Assembly: GCF_004341245.1 (NCBI RefSeq) | Contig: NZ_SLWY01000003.1 | Span: forward strand, 186,001-250,000 | DNA: 64,000 nucleotides | Reading direction: 5' to 3' | Source: Plasticicumulans lactativorans | GTDB taxonomy: Bacteria > Pseudomonadota > Gammaproteobacteria > Competibacterales > Competibacteraceae | Made by a program: the position numbers and the translations under genes | Shown here: piece after piece, positions 36,232-45,867 of the stretch | How positions within the stretch are numbered: the stretch's first letter is position 1 | How the letters are laid out: each line of letters starts with the position of its first letter | The notes under the pieces: model-generated | Told to the model about the DNA's origin: nothing | What the model saw: only the letters and a program-made list of their open reading frames with translations | Database searches by the model: none

Positions 36232-37011
36232 ATGAGCGAAATCGCCGCGTTGTTACAAGTCATGGCGCGTCTGCGCGACCCTGAACACGGCTGTCCCTGG
36301 GACCGTGAGCAGACCTATGCGAGCGTGGTGCCGCATACGCTCGAAGAGGCCTACGAGGTCGCCGATGCGATCGAGCGTGGCGACCTCGACCACCTGCGCG
36401 AGGAACTCGGCGACCTGCTGTTCCAGGTGGTGTTCTACGCGCAGATCGCGTCCGAACAGGGCCTGTTCGATTTCGCCGACGTCGCGCGCGGTATCACCGA
36501 CAAGATGATCCGTCGCCATCCCCACGTGTTCGGCGACGCCAAGTTCCGTGACCGCGCGGAGCATAGCGCGGCGTGGGAGCAAATCAAGGCGGAAGAAGGC
36601 GGCGGGCGGCCGCCGCGCGTGCTCGCCGGCGTGCCCCTGGCGCTGCCCGCGCTGACGCGTGCCCTGAAACTGCAGAAGAAGGCCGCGCGGGTCGGTTTCG
36701 ACTGGGGCAGCCTCGGCCCGGTGCTCGACAAGATCGACGAAGAGCTCCGCGAGATCCGTGCCGAAGTCGAGTGCGACGCCACGCCCGAGCGCCTCGCCGA
36801 CGAGCTCGGCGACGTGCTGTTCGCGGTCGCCAACCTCGCGCGCCATCTCGGCGTCGACCCGGAAGCCGCGCTGCGCGGGACCAATGCGAAGTTCGAGCGC
36901 CGTTTCGCGCATGTCGAAGATCGCCTGGCCGCCGCCGGGCAGCTGCCCGAACAGGCCGGGCTCGCGGCAATGGATGCACTCTGGGACGAAGCGAAGCGCC
37001 GCGGGCTGTAG
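36232..37011 (+). CDS. mazG: Nucleoside triphosphate pyrophosphohydrolase MazG
   Basis: The 259-residue protein contains two tandem MazG domains. The first has the CPWDREQTY motif, [10 protein letters not shown] and [12 protein letters not shown] (residues ~20-75); the second has [11 protein letters not shown] and [16 protein letters not shown] (residues ~165-205). These EExxE...ExxD patterns bind Mg-NTP. It hydrolyses NTPs/dNTPs to monophosphates and can lower ppGpp in E. coli. No toxin-antitoxin mazEF neighbours are present. The ATG at 36232 gives the normal length. Confidence 0.94.
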   Translation: MSEIAALLQVMARLRDPEHGCPWDREQTYASVVPHTLEEAYEVADAIERGDLDHLREELGDLLFQVVFYAQIASEQGLFDFADVARGITDKMIRRHPHVFGDAKFRDRAEHSAAWEQIKAEEGGGRPPRVLAGVPLALPALTRALKLQKKAARVGFDWGSLGPVLDKIDEELREIRAEVECDATPERLADELGDVLFAVANLARHLGVDPEAALRGTNAKFERRFAHVEDRLAAAGQLPEQAGLAAMDALWDEAKRRGL

Positions 37012-37029
37012 CGGGGCAGCGCGCCCCGC
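37011..37029. terminator. Bidirectional hairpin between mazG and yihY
   Basis: GCGGGGC (37011-37017) pairs with GCCCCGC (37023-37029) around AGCGC. It begins at the last base of the mazG stop and lies 15 bases past the yihY stop on the other strand. No T-run. Confidence 0.5.
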
Positions 37030-37044
37030 TGGCGCCGCCGGCGG

Positions 37045-38310
37045 CTACGGCGCGACCGCGGCGCGCTCGGCGGCGTCGAGCAGATCGTGCAGCGTGCGCC
37101 CGGCGAGCGTCTGCTCGACGGCGGCGTGCATCTCGGTGAGCAGGGTGCCGACGGCGTCGTGCGCGTCCGGCGTTCCCTGGATGGCGGCGAGTACGTCGGT
37201 GAGCGGCAGGGTGGCCGGGTCGCAACCCGGGGCCAGACCTCCCGCCGGCGCCGCGGTTTCGCGCAGCAGGCTGGCCGTGAGCAGGCGGTCGAGCACGACG
37301 TCGAGCTGGGTCTGCGCACAGCCGAGGCGGGTGGCGAGCGCCGGCGCGTCGGGCGGCGCGCGGCGCTGCCGGTAGGCGAGCCCGACTTCGATCAGCGCGC
37401 CGAAGGCGAGACGCTCGGCGCGCGTGGTGTCCTCGGGTGAGCGGTGCGGCGGGCGCTGCCAGGCGTGGGCGGCCTCGGCGCCGAGCAGCACGATCAGCCA
37501 GGCGACGTTGAGCCAGAGGATGAACAGCACGGCACCGGCGAAGCCCGAGTAGATCGCCGGGTAGTTGCCGGAATTGGCCATCAGCGTGCCGAACAGCTGC
37601 CCGACCACCAGCCACAGCAGCAGCGCGACGGCGCCGCCCACCACGGCGGCGACCGCGGGCACCCGCGTGTTGGGCAGGAAGCCGTAGAGAAAGGCGAAGG
37701 TGCACCCGCCGATCAGGTGGGGGAGGCCCTTCAGCAGCGCGCCACCCGCCTCGGCGAGCGGGGCGAAGGTGCCGAGGCCGAGTGCGCTCACCCAGCTGCG
37801 CACGGTGTCGGTGAGCCCGAGGGCGGCGAAGATCAGCACCGGCCCGATCAGCAGCACGCTCAGGTAGTCGGCGACGCGCCGGGCCGGCCCGCGCGCGGTC
37901 GGCACGCCCCAGATCGCGTTGAACGCGAGTTCGATCTTGTGGACGAGCGTGATCACCGAATAGAACAGCAGGATCAGGCCGACCCAGCCGAGCACGCCGA
38001 CCTGCAGCCGTCCGACGAACTCGAGGATGCGCGCGGCGACCTCGTGGCCCTGCGTGCCGAGCGGCTCCAGGGCGCGGTCGAGCAGCGGCCCGAACACGTC
38101 TTGGGCGCCGAAGGCCTTGAGCACCGAGAAGCTGACCGCGAGCAGCGGCACCAGGGACAGCAGCGTCGTGTAGGCGAGGCTCGCCGAGCGGTCGAGCAGG
38201 TGCCCGTCGAGCAGCGCGCGCAGCAGGGCGGTGAAGACGCCGGCGCAGCGCCCGGCGCTCACGCCGAGCAGCGCGGCGACGCGTGCCTGTGCGTGCGTGA
38301 ACGGATCCAT
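37045..38310 (-). CDS. YihY/UPF0761 family inner-membrane protein
   Basis: The 421-residue protein has the YihY core with about six membrane helices (residues ~35-290) and the motifs DRSASLAYTTLLSLVPLLAV, LILLFYSVITLVHKIELAFNAIW and LFILWLNVAWLIVLLGAEAAHAW. A C-terminal cytoplasmic region of about 110 residues follows, with a winged-helix-like ATRLGCAQTQLDVVLDRLLTASLL, as in the longer betaproteobacterial members once labelled ribonuclease BN. RNase activity is not supported by current knowledge of the family; the role is unknown. pdxH lies 16 bases upstream, probably co-transcribed. Confidence 0.88.
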   Translation of the reverse strand: MDPFTHAQARVAALLGVSAGRCAGVFTALLRALLDGHLLDRSASLAYTTLLSLVPLLAVSFSVLKAFGAQDVFGPLLDRALEPLGTQGHEVAARILEFVGRLQVGVLGWVGLILLFYSVITLVHKIELAFNAIWGVPTARGPARRVADYLSVLLIGPVLIFAALGLTDTVRSWVSALGLGTFAPLAEAGGALLKGLPHLIGGCTFAFLYGFLPNTRVPAVAAVVGGAVALLLWLVVGQLFGTLMANSGNYPAIYSGFAGAVLFILWLNVAWLIVLLGAEAAHAWQRPPHRSPEDTTRAERLAFGALIEVGLAYRQRRAPPDAPALATRLGCAQTQLDVVLDRLLTASLLRETAAPAGGLAPGCDPATLPLTDVLAAIQGTPDAHDAVGTLLTEMHAAVEQTLAGRTLHDLLDAAERAAVAP

Positions 38311-38326
38311 GCCGGAGGAGGGCGTG

Positions 38327-38968
38327 TCAGGGTTCGAGGCGCTCGATCACCCAGCTGCCCTGCTCCAGCCGGTAGCGGATGCGGTCGTGCAGGCGGCTGG
38401 GACGCCCCTGCCAGAACTCGATGCGGTCGGGGGCGAGGCGGTAGCCGCCCCAGTAGTCGGGCATCGGCACGTCACCGTCGGCGTAGCGGGCTTCCAGCTC
38501 CGCGAAGCGCGCTTCGAGCGTGGTGCGATCGGCGATCACGTGGCTCTGCTGCGACGCCCACGCGCCGATCCGGCTGCCGAGCGGCCGGCTCATGAAGTAG
38601 GCGGCCGACTCGGCGCGGTCGAGCCGGGTCACCGTGCCCTCGATGCGCACCTGGCGCTCCAGCTCGACCCACCAGAAGCACAGTGCGGCGGTGGGGTTGG
38701 CGGCGAGTTCGCAGCCCTTGGCGCTCTCGTAGTTGGTGAAGAAGGTGAAGCCGCGGGCGTCGAAGCCTTTCAGCAGCAGCACCCGGGCGCGCGGGCGGCC
38801 CTCGGGGGTGACGGTCGCGACGGTCATCGCGTTGGGCTCGGTCACCTCGGCGCGGACGGCTTCCTCGAACCAGCGGGCGAACTGGCGTATCGGGTCGGGA
38901 TCGACGTCGGCGCCGTCGAGCGAACCCAGGCAGTAGTTGCGACGCAGATCGGCGACGGAGATGGACAC
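38327..38968 (-). CDS. pdxH: Pyridoxamine 5'-phosphate oxidase
   Basis: PdxH is the FMN oxidase that makes pyridoxal 5'-phosphate. The 213-residue protein has [24 protein letters not shown], the FMN/PLP-binding [16 protein letters not shown] and the C-terminal [15 protein letters not shown], all diagnostic. It begins at a GTG (38968) with AGGAG eight bases upstream. Length is normal. Confidence 0.96.
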   Translation of the reverse strand: MSISVADLRRNYCLGSLDGADVDPDPIRQFARWFEEAVRAEVTEPNAMTVATVTPEGRPRARVLLLKGFDARGFTFFTNYESAKGCELAANPTAALCFWWVELERQVRIEGTVTRLDRAESAAYFMSRPLGSRIGAWASQQSHVIADRTTLEARFAELEARYADGDVPMPDYWGGYRLAPDRIEFWQGRPSRLHDRIRYRLEQGSWVIERLEP

Positions 38969-39092
38969 GTTGCGGCTCCTCGAATGGCGCGGCGGTCCGC
39001 CCGCCGCCGTGGACCTTACACCCTGGCACCCCGGCGCGGGGCCGAAACACCGACTACGCTAGGTGGCTCCGAAGCTGCCCCGGAGACCGATC

Positions 39093-39320
39093 ATGGATAC
39101 CAGCGCCCACAGCCTGAGCAACCTGTTCGTGCAACTCGGCCTGGCGGCCGATGCCGCCAGCATCGACCGCTTCATCGGCGAGCACCGCCTGGCCGCGGAC
39201 GTACGCGTGGCCGATGCGCCGTTCTGGACGGCGGCGCAGGCCAGCTTCCTGCGCGAGGCCCTGGAAGAGGATTCCGACTGGGCCGAGGTGGTCGACGAAC
39301 TGGAGGCGTGCCTGCACTGA
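39093..39320 (+). CDS. DUF2789 family small protein
   Basis: The 75-residue acidic protein has the DUF2789 pattern: LSNLFVQLGLAADAASIDRF, then ADAPFWTAAQASFLREAL and a DSDWAEVVDELE ending. The family is restricted to proteobacteria and has no known function. The ATG at 39093 follows CGGAGACCGATC; a longer in-frame start at 39063 lacks a ribosome-binding site. It is convergent with typA. Confidence 0.85.
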   Translation: MDTSAHSLSNLFVQLGLAADAASIDRFIGEHRLAADVRVADAPFWTAAQASFLREALEEDSDWAEVVDELEACLH

Positions 39321-39339
39321 GGCGGCCACGCCGCAGCGC

Positions 39340-39372
39340 CCGCCCCGGGCCGTCGCGGGTCGCCCGGGGCGG
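39340..39372. terminator. Bidirectional hairpin between DUF2789 gene and typA
   Basis: CCGCCCCGGGC (39340-39350) pairs perfectly with GCCCGGGGCGG (39362-39372) around an 11-base loop. It lies 20 bases past the DUF2789 stop and 9 bases past the typA stop on the other strand. Confidence 0.6.
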
Positions 39373-39380
39373 CTACGCCT

Positions 39381-41201
39381 CTACTCCTCGGACTTGCGCG
39401 ACGCGCGCTTGCGCGCGTTCTCGTCCAGCAGCTTCTTGCGGATGCGCACCGAGCGGGGTGTCACCTCGACCAGTTCGTCGTCGTCGATGAACTCCAGCGC
39501 CTGCTCCAGCGTCATCCGCAGCGGCGGCGTCAGGATGATGTTCTCGTCCGAGCCGGCGGCGCGGATGTTGGTGAGCTGCTTGGCCTTCAGCGGGTTGACG
39601 ACCAGATCGTTGTCGCGCGAGTGGATGCCGATGATCATCCCCTCGTAGACCTCGTCGCCGTGGCCGATGAACAGGCGGCCGCGCTCCTGCAGGTTGAACA
39701 GCGCGTACGCCAGCGCCTTGCCGGCGGCGTTGGCGATCAGCACGCCGTTGATGCGCGCGCCGAAGTCGCCGCGCTTGAGCGGGCCGTAATGGTCGAACAC
39801 GTGGTACATCAGGCCGGTGCCACTGGTCGCGGTCATGAACTCGGTCTGGAAGCCGATCAGGCCGCGCGCCGGGATCACGTAGTCGAGCCGCACGCGCCCC
39901 TTGCCGTCCGGCACCATGTCCTTCAGCTCGCCGCCGCGCTCACCGAGCTTTTCCATCATCTTGCCCTGGTGCTGCTCCTCGACGTCGACCGTCAGGGTTT
40001 CCCAGGGCTCGCAGCGCTCGCCGTCGATCTCGCGGACGATGACCTCGGGGCGCGACACGCCGAGTTCGTAGCCTTCGCGGCGCATGTTCTCGATCAGGAT
40101 CGCCAGGTGCAGTTCGCCGCGGCCGGACACCTTGAACTTGTCGGGGTCGTCCGTGTCCTCGACGCGCAGCGCGACGTTGTGGATCAGTTCGCGCTGCAGG
40201 CGCTCGCGGATCTGCCGCGAGGTGACGTACTTGCCTTCCTTGCCGGCGAAGGGTGAGTTGTTGACCTGGAAGGTCATGCTCACGGTGGGCTCGTCGACGG
40301 TCAGCGGCGGCAGCGGCTCGACCGCCGCCGGGTCGCAGAGGGTGTCGGAGATGTTGAGCTTCTCCATGCCGGTGAAGGCGATGATGTCGCCCGCCGACGC
40401 CTCGGGGAACTCGACGCGTTCGAGGCCGTGGAAGCCGAGGATCTGCAGCACGCGCCCCTGGCGGCGGCCGCCCTCGCGGTCCACCACGACCACCGGCGTG
40501 TTGGTGCGCACGCTGCCGCGCTTGATGCGGCCGATGCCGATCACGCCGACGTAGCTGTTGTAGTCGAGCGAGGAGACCTGGAGCTGGAACGGGCCGTCGA
40601 TGTCGACGTCGGGGGCCGGCACGTGGTCGATGATCGCCTGGTACAGCGGCGTCATGTCGCCGGAGCGGATGTCCGGGTCGAGACCGGCGTAGCCGTTCAG
40701 CGCCGAGGCGTAGATCACCGGGAAATCGAGCTGTTCGTCGGTCGCGCCGAGGCGGTCGAAGAGATCGAAGGTCTGGTTCAGCACCCAGTCGGGGCGGGCG
40801 CCCGGGCGGTCGATCTTGTTGATCACCACGATCGGCTTGAAGCCCATCGCGAAGGCCTTCTGCGTCACGAAACGCGTCTGCGGCATGGGGCCGTCGACGG
40901 CATCGACCAGCAGCAGCACCGAATCGACCATGCTCAGCACGCGTTCGACTTCGCCACCGAAGTCGGCGTGGCCCGGCGTGTCGACGATGTTGATGCGGTA
41001 ATCGTTCCAGCGGATCGCCGTGTTCTTGGCGAGGATCGTGATGCCGCGTTCCTTTTCGATGTCGTTCGAATCCATCATCCGCTCGGTCGGCACGGCACGT
41101 TCGTCGAGCGTGCCCGATTGCTGCAGGAGCTTGTCGACCAGCGTGGTCTTGCCATGGTCGACATGGGCGATGATGGCGATGTTGCGGAGCTTTGCGATCA
41201 C
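39381..41201 (-). CDS. typA: Ribosome-associated translational GTPase TypA/BipA
   Basis: The 606-residue GTPase has [15 protein letters not shown] (G1) near residue 12, RGITILAKN (G2) near 53, [15 protein letters not shown] (G3) near 75, and [13 protein letters not shown] (G4) near 130. The BipA-specific C-terminal domain includes [21 protein letters not shown]. BipA assists 50S assembly and growth under cold or other stress; its location next to a cold-shock gene, in the same orientation, fits. Length is normal. Confidence 0.97.
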   Translation of the reverse strand: MIAKLRNIAIIAHVDHGKTTLVDKLLQQSGTLDERAVPTERMMDSNDIEKERGITILAKNTAIRWNDYRINIVDTPGHADFGGEVERVLSMVDSVLLLVDAVDGPMPQTRFVTQKAFAMGFKPIVVINKIDRPGARPDWVLNQTFDLFDRLGATDEQLDFPVIYASALNGYAGLDPDIRSGDMTPLYQAIIDHVPAPDVDIDGPFQLQVSSLDYNSYVGVIGIGRIKRGSVRTNTPVVVVDREGGRRQGRVLQILGFHGLERVEFPEASAGDIIAFTGMEKLNISDTLCDPAAVEPLPPLTVDEPTVSMTFQVNNSPFAGKEGKYVTSRQIRERLQRELIHNVALRVEDTDDPDKFKVSGRGELHLAILIENMRREGYELGVSRPEVIVREIDGERCEPWETLTVDVEEQHQGKMMEKLGERGGELKDMVPDGKGRVRLDYVIPARGLIGFQTEFMTATSGTGLMYHVFDHYGPLKRGDFGARINGVLIANAAGKALAYALFNLQERGRLFIGHGDEVYEGMIIGIHSRDNDLVVNPLKAKQLTNIRAAGSDENIILTPPLRMTLEQALEFIDDDELVEVTPRSVRIRKKLLDENARKRASRKSEE

Positions 41202-41278
41202 GGGACCAATACCGGGGAGGGCGGAAACGCGCGGAGTATACCGGTTTGTGCGCTGCGGCAGGTGCCGGCGGACGCCGC

Positions 41279-41308
41279 AGAAATGAAAACCCCGCCAACT
41301 GGCGGGGT
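41279..41308 (-). terminator. Rho-independent terminator of the cold-shock gene
   Basis: On the minus strand ACCCCGCC-AGTT-GGCGGGGT (41308-41289) is followed by TTTCATTTC. This 8-bp stem with a T-rich tail lies 30 bases past the csp stop and would separate it from typA. Confidence 0.85.
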
Positions 41309-41338
41309 CGTCGAGTCGAAGCGTACGAAAGACGCCGA

Positions 41339-41545
41339 TCAGGCGGGCTTCCGGACTATCGTGGCCTGCGGGCCCTTGGGGCCGGCCTTGGATTCGAACT
41401 CGACCTTCTCGCCCTCGGCGAGCGTCTTGAAGCCCTTGCCGTCGATGGCGGAGTAGTGGACGAACACATCGCCGCTGCCGTCTTCGGGGGCGATGAAGCC
41501 GAAACCCTTCGCCTCGTCAAACCACTTAACAGTTCCAGAACGCAT
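41339..41545 (-). CDS. Cold-shock domain protein (CspA family)
   Basis: The 68-residue OB-fold protein has both RNA-binding motifs: KGFGFI (RNP1, residues 13-18) and VFVHY (RNP2, residues 27-31). It starts [15 protein letters not shown]. An AGGT-type site precedes the ATG, and a long, relatively AT-rich leader (T7 tract at 41572-41578) extends upstream toward 41660, resembling the structured leaders of cold-inducible csp mRNAs. No confident promoter was found in the 247-base gap shared with hrpA. Confidence 0.93.
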   Translation of the reverse strand: MRSGTVKWFDEAKGFGFIAPEDGSGDVFVHYSAIDGKGFKTLAEGEKVEFESKAGPKGPQATIVRKPA

Positions 41546-41754
41546 TAAGACAACCTCTGAATAAAAAAACTACTGCTACTGCGCTGAACCAACCGGGCGC
41601 CGGGCAAAACGGGTGATGACGCGGCTCCAGGTAAAGATCGGCTATACGACGCTCATCTGCATGAACGCGGCGCCGAAAGTACGCGATGCCCGCACACGCG
41701 GCAAGCGAATTCGATGTCGTGCCGCACCATCGCCGCCAAAGCGACGGGCGCTCG

Positions 41755-41760
41755 TATAAT
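41755..41760 (+). promoter_or_regulatory. Possible -10 element of hrpA
   Basis: A perfect TATAAT lies 32 bases before the hrpA GTG start. The -35 position at 17 bases (41732-41737) does not match consensus. Confidence 0.45.
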
Positions 41761-41792
41761 CGCCGGCCCGTTCCCGCCCGCTGCCGCCATCC

Positions 41793-44700
41793 GTGGATAC
41801 CCTTGCCGAACTGCAGTTTCGCCTCGCGGCCTGCCCGGTGCGCATGCGTGCCGGGCTCGCGCGCCGGCTCGACGGCCTGCGTCGGCGGCGGGCCGCCGGC
41901 AAGCCGATCGACCGCGGGCTCGCCGAACTGACGGCGGCGCTCGAGGCGGCGGTGGCCGCCTGCGCCGAACGCCGCGCCGCGCTGCCGCGGCCGACGTTCG
42001 ATGACGGCCTGCCGGTCAACGGCCGGCGGGCGCAGATCGCGGCGGCGATCCGCGACCACCCGGTGGTGGTGGTGTGCGGCGAGACCGGCTCGGGCAAGAC
42101 CACGCAGCTGCCGAAGATCTGCCTCGAACTCGGCTTCGGTGCCGCCGGACTGATCGGGCACACGCAGCCGCGGCGCATCGCCGCACGCTCGGTGGCGGCG
42201 CGCATCGCCGAGGAGCTGGGCGAACCGCCGGGGCGCCACGTCGGCTACAAGGTGCGCTTCTCCGACCACACCGGCCCCGAGTGCGCGGTCAAGCTGATGA
42301 CCGACGGCATCCTGCTCGCCGAGACCCAGGGCGATCCGCTGCTCGAGGCCTACGAGGTGCTGATCGTCGACGAGGCGCACGAGCGCAGCCTCAACATCGA
42401 CTTCCTGCTCGGTTACCTGAAGCGCATCCTGCCGCGCCGGCCCGACCTGAAGGTCGTGATCACCTCGGCGACGATCGACCCCGAACGCTTCGCCCGCCAC
42501 TTCGACGGCGCCCCGGTGATCGAGGTGTCCGGGCGCACCTACCCGGTCGAGACCCGCTACCGCCCGCTGCTCGCCGAGGACGACGACGCGCGCGACCGCG
42601 ACCTGCAGCAGGCGATCGTCGACGCGGTCGACGAGCTCTGGGCCGAAGGCCCCGGCGACGTGCTGGTGTTCCTCGCCGGCGAGCGCGAGATCCGCGAGAC
42701 CGCCGAGGCGCTGCGCAAGCACCATCCGCCGGGCGTGGAGATCCTGCCGCTGTTCGCGCGCCTCGCCGCGGCCGAGCAGAACCGCGTGTTCCAGCCGCAC
42801 GGCCGCCCGCGCATCGTGCTCGCCACCAACGTCGCCGAGACCTCGCTGACGGTGCCGGGGATCCGCTACGTGGTCGATCCCGGCACGGCACGCATCAGCC
42901 GCTACAGCTACCGCGCCAAGATCCAGCGCCTGCCGGTCGAACGCATCAGCCAGGCGAGCGCCGCGCAGCGTGCCGGGCGCTGCGGCCGGGTGCAGGCCGG
43001 CGTGTGCATGCGCCTGTACGGCGAGGACGACTTCGCCGCGCGGCCGCGCTTCACCGAGCCCGAGATCCTGCGCACCAACCTCGCCGCGGTGATCCTGCAG
43101 ATGGCGGCGCTGAACCTCGGCGATCCGGCCGAGTTCCCGTTCGTGGAGCCGCCCGACGCGCGCCTCCTCAACGACGGCTACCAGTTGCTGCAGGAGCTGC
43201 AGGCGGTCGACGCCCGCCGGCAGCTGACGCCGCTCGGCCGCGAGCTGGCGCGGCTGCCGCTCGACCCGCGCCTCGGCCGCATGGTGCTCGCCGCGCGCGA
43301 CGAGGGCTGTGTTGCCGACGTGCTGGTGATCGCCAGCGCGCTGGCGCTGCAGGACCCGCGCGAGCGGCCGCTCGACGCCCGCCAGGCGGCCGACGAGCGC
43401 CACCGGCGCTTTCGCGACGAGCGCTCCGACTTCCTCGCGCTGCTGCGGCTGTGGGACTGGTGGCATGCGCAGGCGCGGCGGCTGTCGAAGTCGAAGCTGC
43501 GCGAGCTCGCGCGGACGAATTTCCTGTCGTTCGTGCGCCTGCGCGAGTGGCACGAACTGCACGCGCAGCTCGCCGAACTGGTCGCAGGCATGGGCCTGAA
43601 GCTCGAAGCACGGGTAGCGGCGCCGCCCCCGCCCGAACCCGGCCAGCGACGCGACGAACACCCCGAGGCAGCGCCGTGGCCTCCCAACGCCGCGGCGCTG
43701 CACCGCGCGCTGCTCACCGGCCTGCTCGGCCAGGTCGGCCTGCGCCAGGAGGACGGTGCCTACCTCGGCGCGCGCGGCCGCAGCTTCCACGTGTTCCCCG
43801 GTTCGGGGCTCGCCAGGAAGCCGCCGCGGTGGGTGATGGCCGCCGAGATCGTCGAAACCGCGAAGATCTACGCACGCACCTGCGCGCGCATCGAGCCCGA
43901 GTGGATCGAGCCGCTCGCCGGGCACCTGCTCAAGCGCAGCTACAGCGAGCCGCACTGGGAGAAGCGCGCCGCGCAGGTCGCCGCGAAGGAGCGCGTGACC
44001 CTCTACGGCCTGCCGGTGGTGGTCGGCCGGCGCGTCAACTACGGCCCGCTCGACCCGGCGCTCGCGCGCCAGCTGTTCATCCGCCACGCGCTGGTGGAGC
44101 GCGACTTCACCTGCGGCGCGGCGTTCTTCCACGACAACGCCGCGCTGATCGCGGCGATCGAGGCGCTCGAGACCAAGGCCCGGCGGCGCGACGTGCTGGT
44201 CGACGAGGAGGATCTCTACCGCTTCTACGACGCGCGCATCCCGGCGGGCATCTACAGCGGCCCGGCCTTCTTCAAGTGGCTGAAAGTCGCCGAGCGCGAC
44301 GACCCGCACGTGCTGCACCTCACGCGCGAGGTGCTGATGGCGCACGCTGCCGCCGACGTCACCGACGCGCGCTTCCCCGATCACCTGCTGCTGAACGGCG
44401 TGGCCTTCCCGCTCGAATACCGCTTTGAGCCGGGCGCGGCCGACGACGGCGTGACCCTGGTGGTGCCGCTCGCCGCGCTCAACCAGGTGCCGGCGGCGCG
44501 CTGCGAGTGGCTGGTGCCGGGGCTGCTGCCGGAGCGCATCGCGGCGCTGCTGAAGTCGCTGCCGAAGACGCTGCGCCGGCACTTCGTGCCGGTGCCCGAC
44601 ACCGTCGAGCAGTTGATGCAGGCGCTGGCCCCGGCCGACCGGCCGCTCGCCGAGGCGATGGCGGCGGAACTGACGCGCAGCACCGGGGTGCCCGTTCCCG

Positions 44701-45857
44701 ACGATGCCTGGCACGCCGACGCCCTGCCGCCGCACCTGGCGATGAACTTCCGCGTGGTCGACCCCGCCGGCCAGGTGCTCGGCGAGGGGCGCGACCTGCC
44801 CGCGCTGCGCCGCACGCTGGGCGATGCCGCCCGCACCAGCTTCGGCGCGCTGGCGAGCGCGCTGGCCGCCGCGGGCGCGCAGGCGCCGGCGACCCGCGCA
44901 GGCGCGCCGGCGCCGGCCACAGGCGACCGGGCGGCGCAGCGCGGGCCGCGCACGCCGGCGGCCGTGCCCGCCGACGATCCGGTCGCCCGCCTGGAGCGCG
45001 CCGACGTCGGCGACTGGGACTTCGGCCCGCTGCCGGACGAGCTCACCTTCGTGCGCAACGGCGTCACCCTCAAGGGCTACCCGGCGCTGGTGGCGGAAGG
45101 GGAGCGGCTCGCGCTGCGCGTGCTCGACGCCCCCGAGCGCGCCGCCGCGGCGCACCGCGAGGGGCTGCGGCGGCTGATTGCGCTGCGTGCCCGCGAGCCG
45201 GTCAAGCACCTGCGCCGCAACCTGCCGGGGCTCGCCGCGATGGCCCTGCATTTCGTCAAGGCCGGCACGCAGGAGGAACTGCGCGAGGACCTGATGGGCG
45301 CGATCGTCGACCGCGCCTTCCTCGCCGACGGCCTGCCGCGCGAGCGCGCGGCCTTCGAGCGCGCCCTCGAACACGGCCGCGGCCGCCTGATGGCGATCGC
45401 GAACGAGGTCTGCGCGCAGGTGGCGCAGGCGCTCGCGAGCTACCACGAGATCCGCAAGCGCATCGGCGGGCAGGTGCCGCTGGCGTGGATGGAGGCCGTC
45501 GCCGACATCCGCGGGCAGCTCGACGCGCTGGTCCATCCGGGCTTCGTCAGCGCCACGCCGGCGGCGGCGCTGCGCCGGCTGCCGGTCTACCTGAAGGCGG
45601 TGGAGCTGCGCCTGCAGCGCCTGAACGGCCAGCTCGACAAGGACCGTGCCCGCCGCGCCGAGATCCAGCGCCTGTGGAACGCCTACCGCCAGTGCGCCGA
45701 GCGCCAGGCCCGGCGCGGCGGCCACGACCCGGAGCTCGACCACCTGCGCTGGATGATCGAGGAGCTGCGCGTGTCGCAGTTCGCCCAGGAGCTCAGGACC
45801 GCCTATCCGGTGTCGGCGAAGCGCGTCGAGGAGCAGCTCGCGAAGCTGCGCCCGTGA
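41793..45857 (+). CDS. hrpA: ATP-dependent RNA helicase HrpA
   Basis: This 1354-residue DEAH-box helicase has GETGSGKTTQLP (motif I, about residue 96), DEAHERS (motif II, about 193), TSATIDPERF (motif III), TNVAETSLTVPGIRYV (motif V) and QRAGRCGR (motif VI). The large C-terminal region with HFVPVPDTVEQL and LEYKHLRR-like segments is the DUF3418 domain of proteobacterial HrpA. HrpA processes mRNA and rescues stalled ribosomes. It starts at GTG 41793; the length is normal for the long form. Confidence 0.95.
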   Translation: MDTLAELQFRLAACPVRMRAGLARRLDGLRRRRAAGKPIDRGLAELTAALEAAVAACAERRAALPRPTFDDGLPVNGRRAQIAAAIRDHPVVVVCGETGSGKTTQLPKICLELGFGAAGLIGHTQPRRIAARSVAARIAEELGEPPGRHVGYKVRFSDHTGPECAVKLMTDGILLAETQGDPLLEAYEVLIVDEAHERSLNIDFLLGYLKRILPRRPDLKVVITSATIDPERFARHFDGAPVIEVSGRTYPVETRYRPLLAEDDDARDRDLQQAIVDAVDELWAEGPGDVLVFLAGEREIRETAEALRKHHPPGVEILPLFARLAAAEQNRVFQPHGRPRIVLATNVAETSLTVPGIRYVVDPGTARISRYSYRAKIQRLPVERISQASAAQRAGRCGRVQAGVCMRLYGEDDFAARPRFTEPEILRTNLAAVILQMAALNLGDPAEFPFVEPPDARLLNDGYQLLQELQAVDARRQLTPLGRELARLPLDPRLGRMVLAARDEGCVADVLVIASALALQDPRERPLDARQAADERHRRFRDERSDFLALLRLWDWWHAQARRLSKSKLRELARTNFLSFVRLREWHELHAQLAELVAGMGLKLEARVAAPPPPEPGQRRDEHPEAAPWPPNAAALHRALLTGLLGQVGLRQEDGAYLGARGRSFHVFPGSGLARKPPRWVMAAEIVETAKIYARTCARIEPEWIEPLAGHLLKRSYSEPHWEKRAAQVAAKERVTLYGLPVVVGRRVNYGPLDPALARQLFIRHALVERDFTCGAAFFHDNAALIAAIEALETKARRRDVLVDEEDLYRFYDARIPAGIYSGPAFFKWLKVAERDDPHVLHLTREVLMAHAAADVTDARFPDHLLLNGVAFPLEYRFEPGAADDGVTLVVPLAALNQVPAARCEWLVPGLLPERIAALLKSLPKTLRRHFVPVPDTVEQLMQALAPADRPLAEAMAAELTRSTGVPVPDDAWHADALPPHLAMNFRVVDPAGQVLGEGRDLPALRRTLGDAARTSFGALASALAAAGAQAPATRAGAPAPATGDRAAQRGPRTPAAVPADDPVARLERADVGDWDFGPLPDELTFVRNGVTLKGYPALVAEGERLALRVLDAPERAAAAHREGLRRLIALRAREPVKHLRRNLPGLAAMALHFVKAGTQEELREDLMGAIVDRAFLADGLPRERAAFERALEHGRGRLMAIANEVCAQVAQALASYHEIRKRIGGQVPLAWMEAVADIRGQLDALVHPGFVSATPAAALRRLPVYLKAVELRLQRLNGQLDKDRARRAEIQRLWNAYRQCAERQARRGGHDPELDHLRWMIEELRVSQFAQELRTAYPVSAKRVEEQLAKLRP

Positions 45858-45867
45858 CGCGCCCACC

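Noticed and set aside
36232-37011. MazG as part of a mazEF toxin-antitoxin locus
   Set aside because: No mazE or mazF genes are adjacent; neighbours are ygiQ, the microprotein and yihY.
41380-41405. TTGGATTCGAACTC looks like a tRNA T-arm
   Set aside because: It is inside the cold-shock coding sequence (residues FESKAG) and no cloverleaf can be formed around it.
41526-45866. A 1446-codon open frame on the minus strand opposite hrpA
   Set aside because: HrpA on the plus strand has all helicase motifs. The antisense frame is His/Arg/Ala-rich low-complexity sequence produced by strong GC bias at third codon positions.
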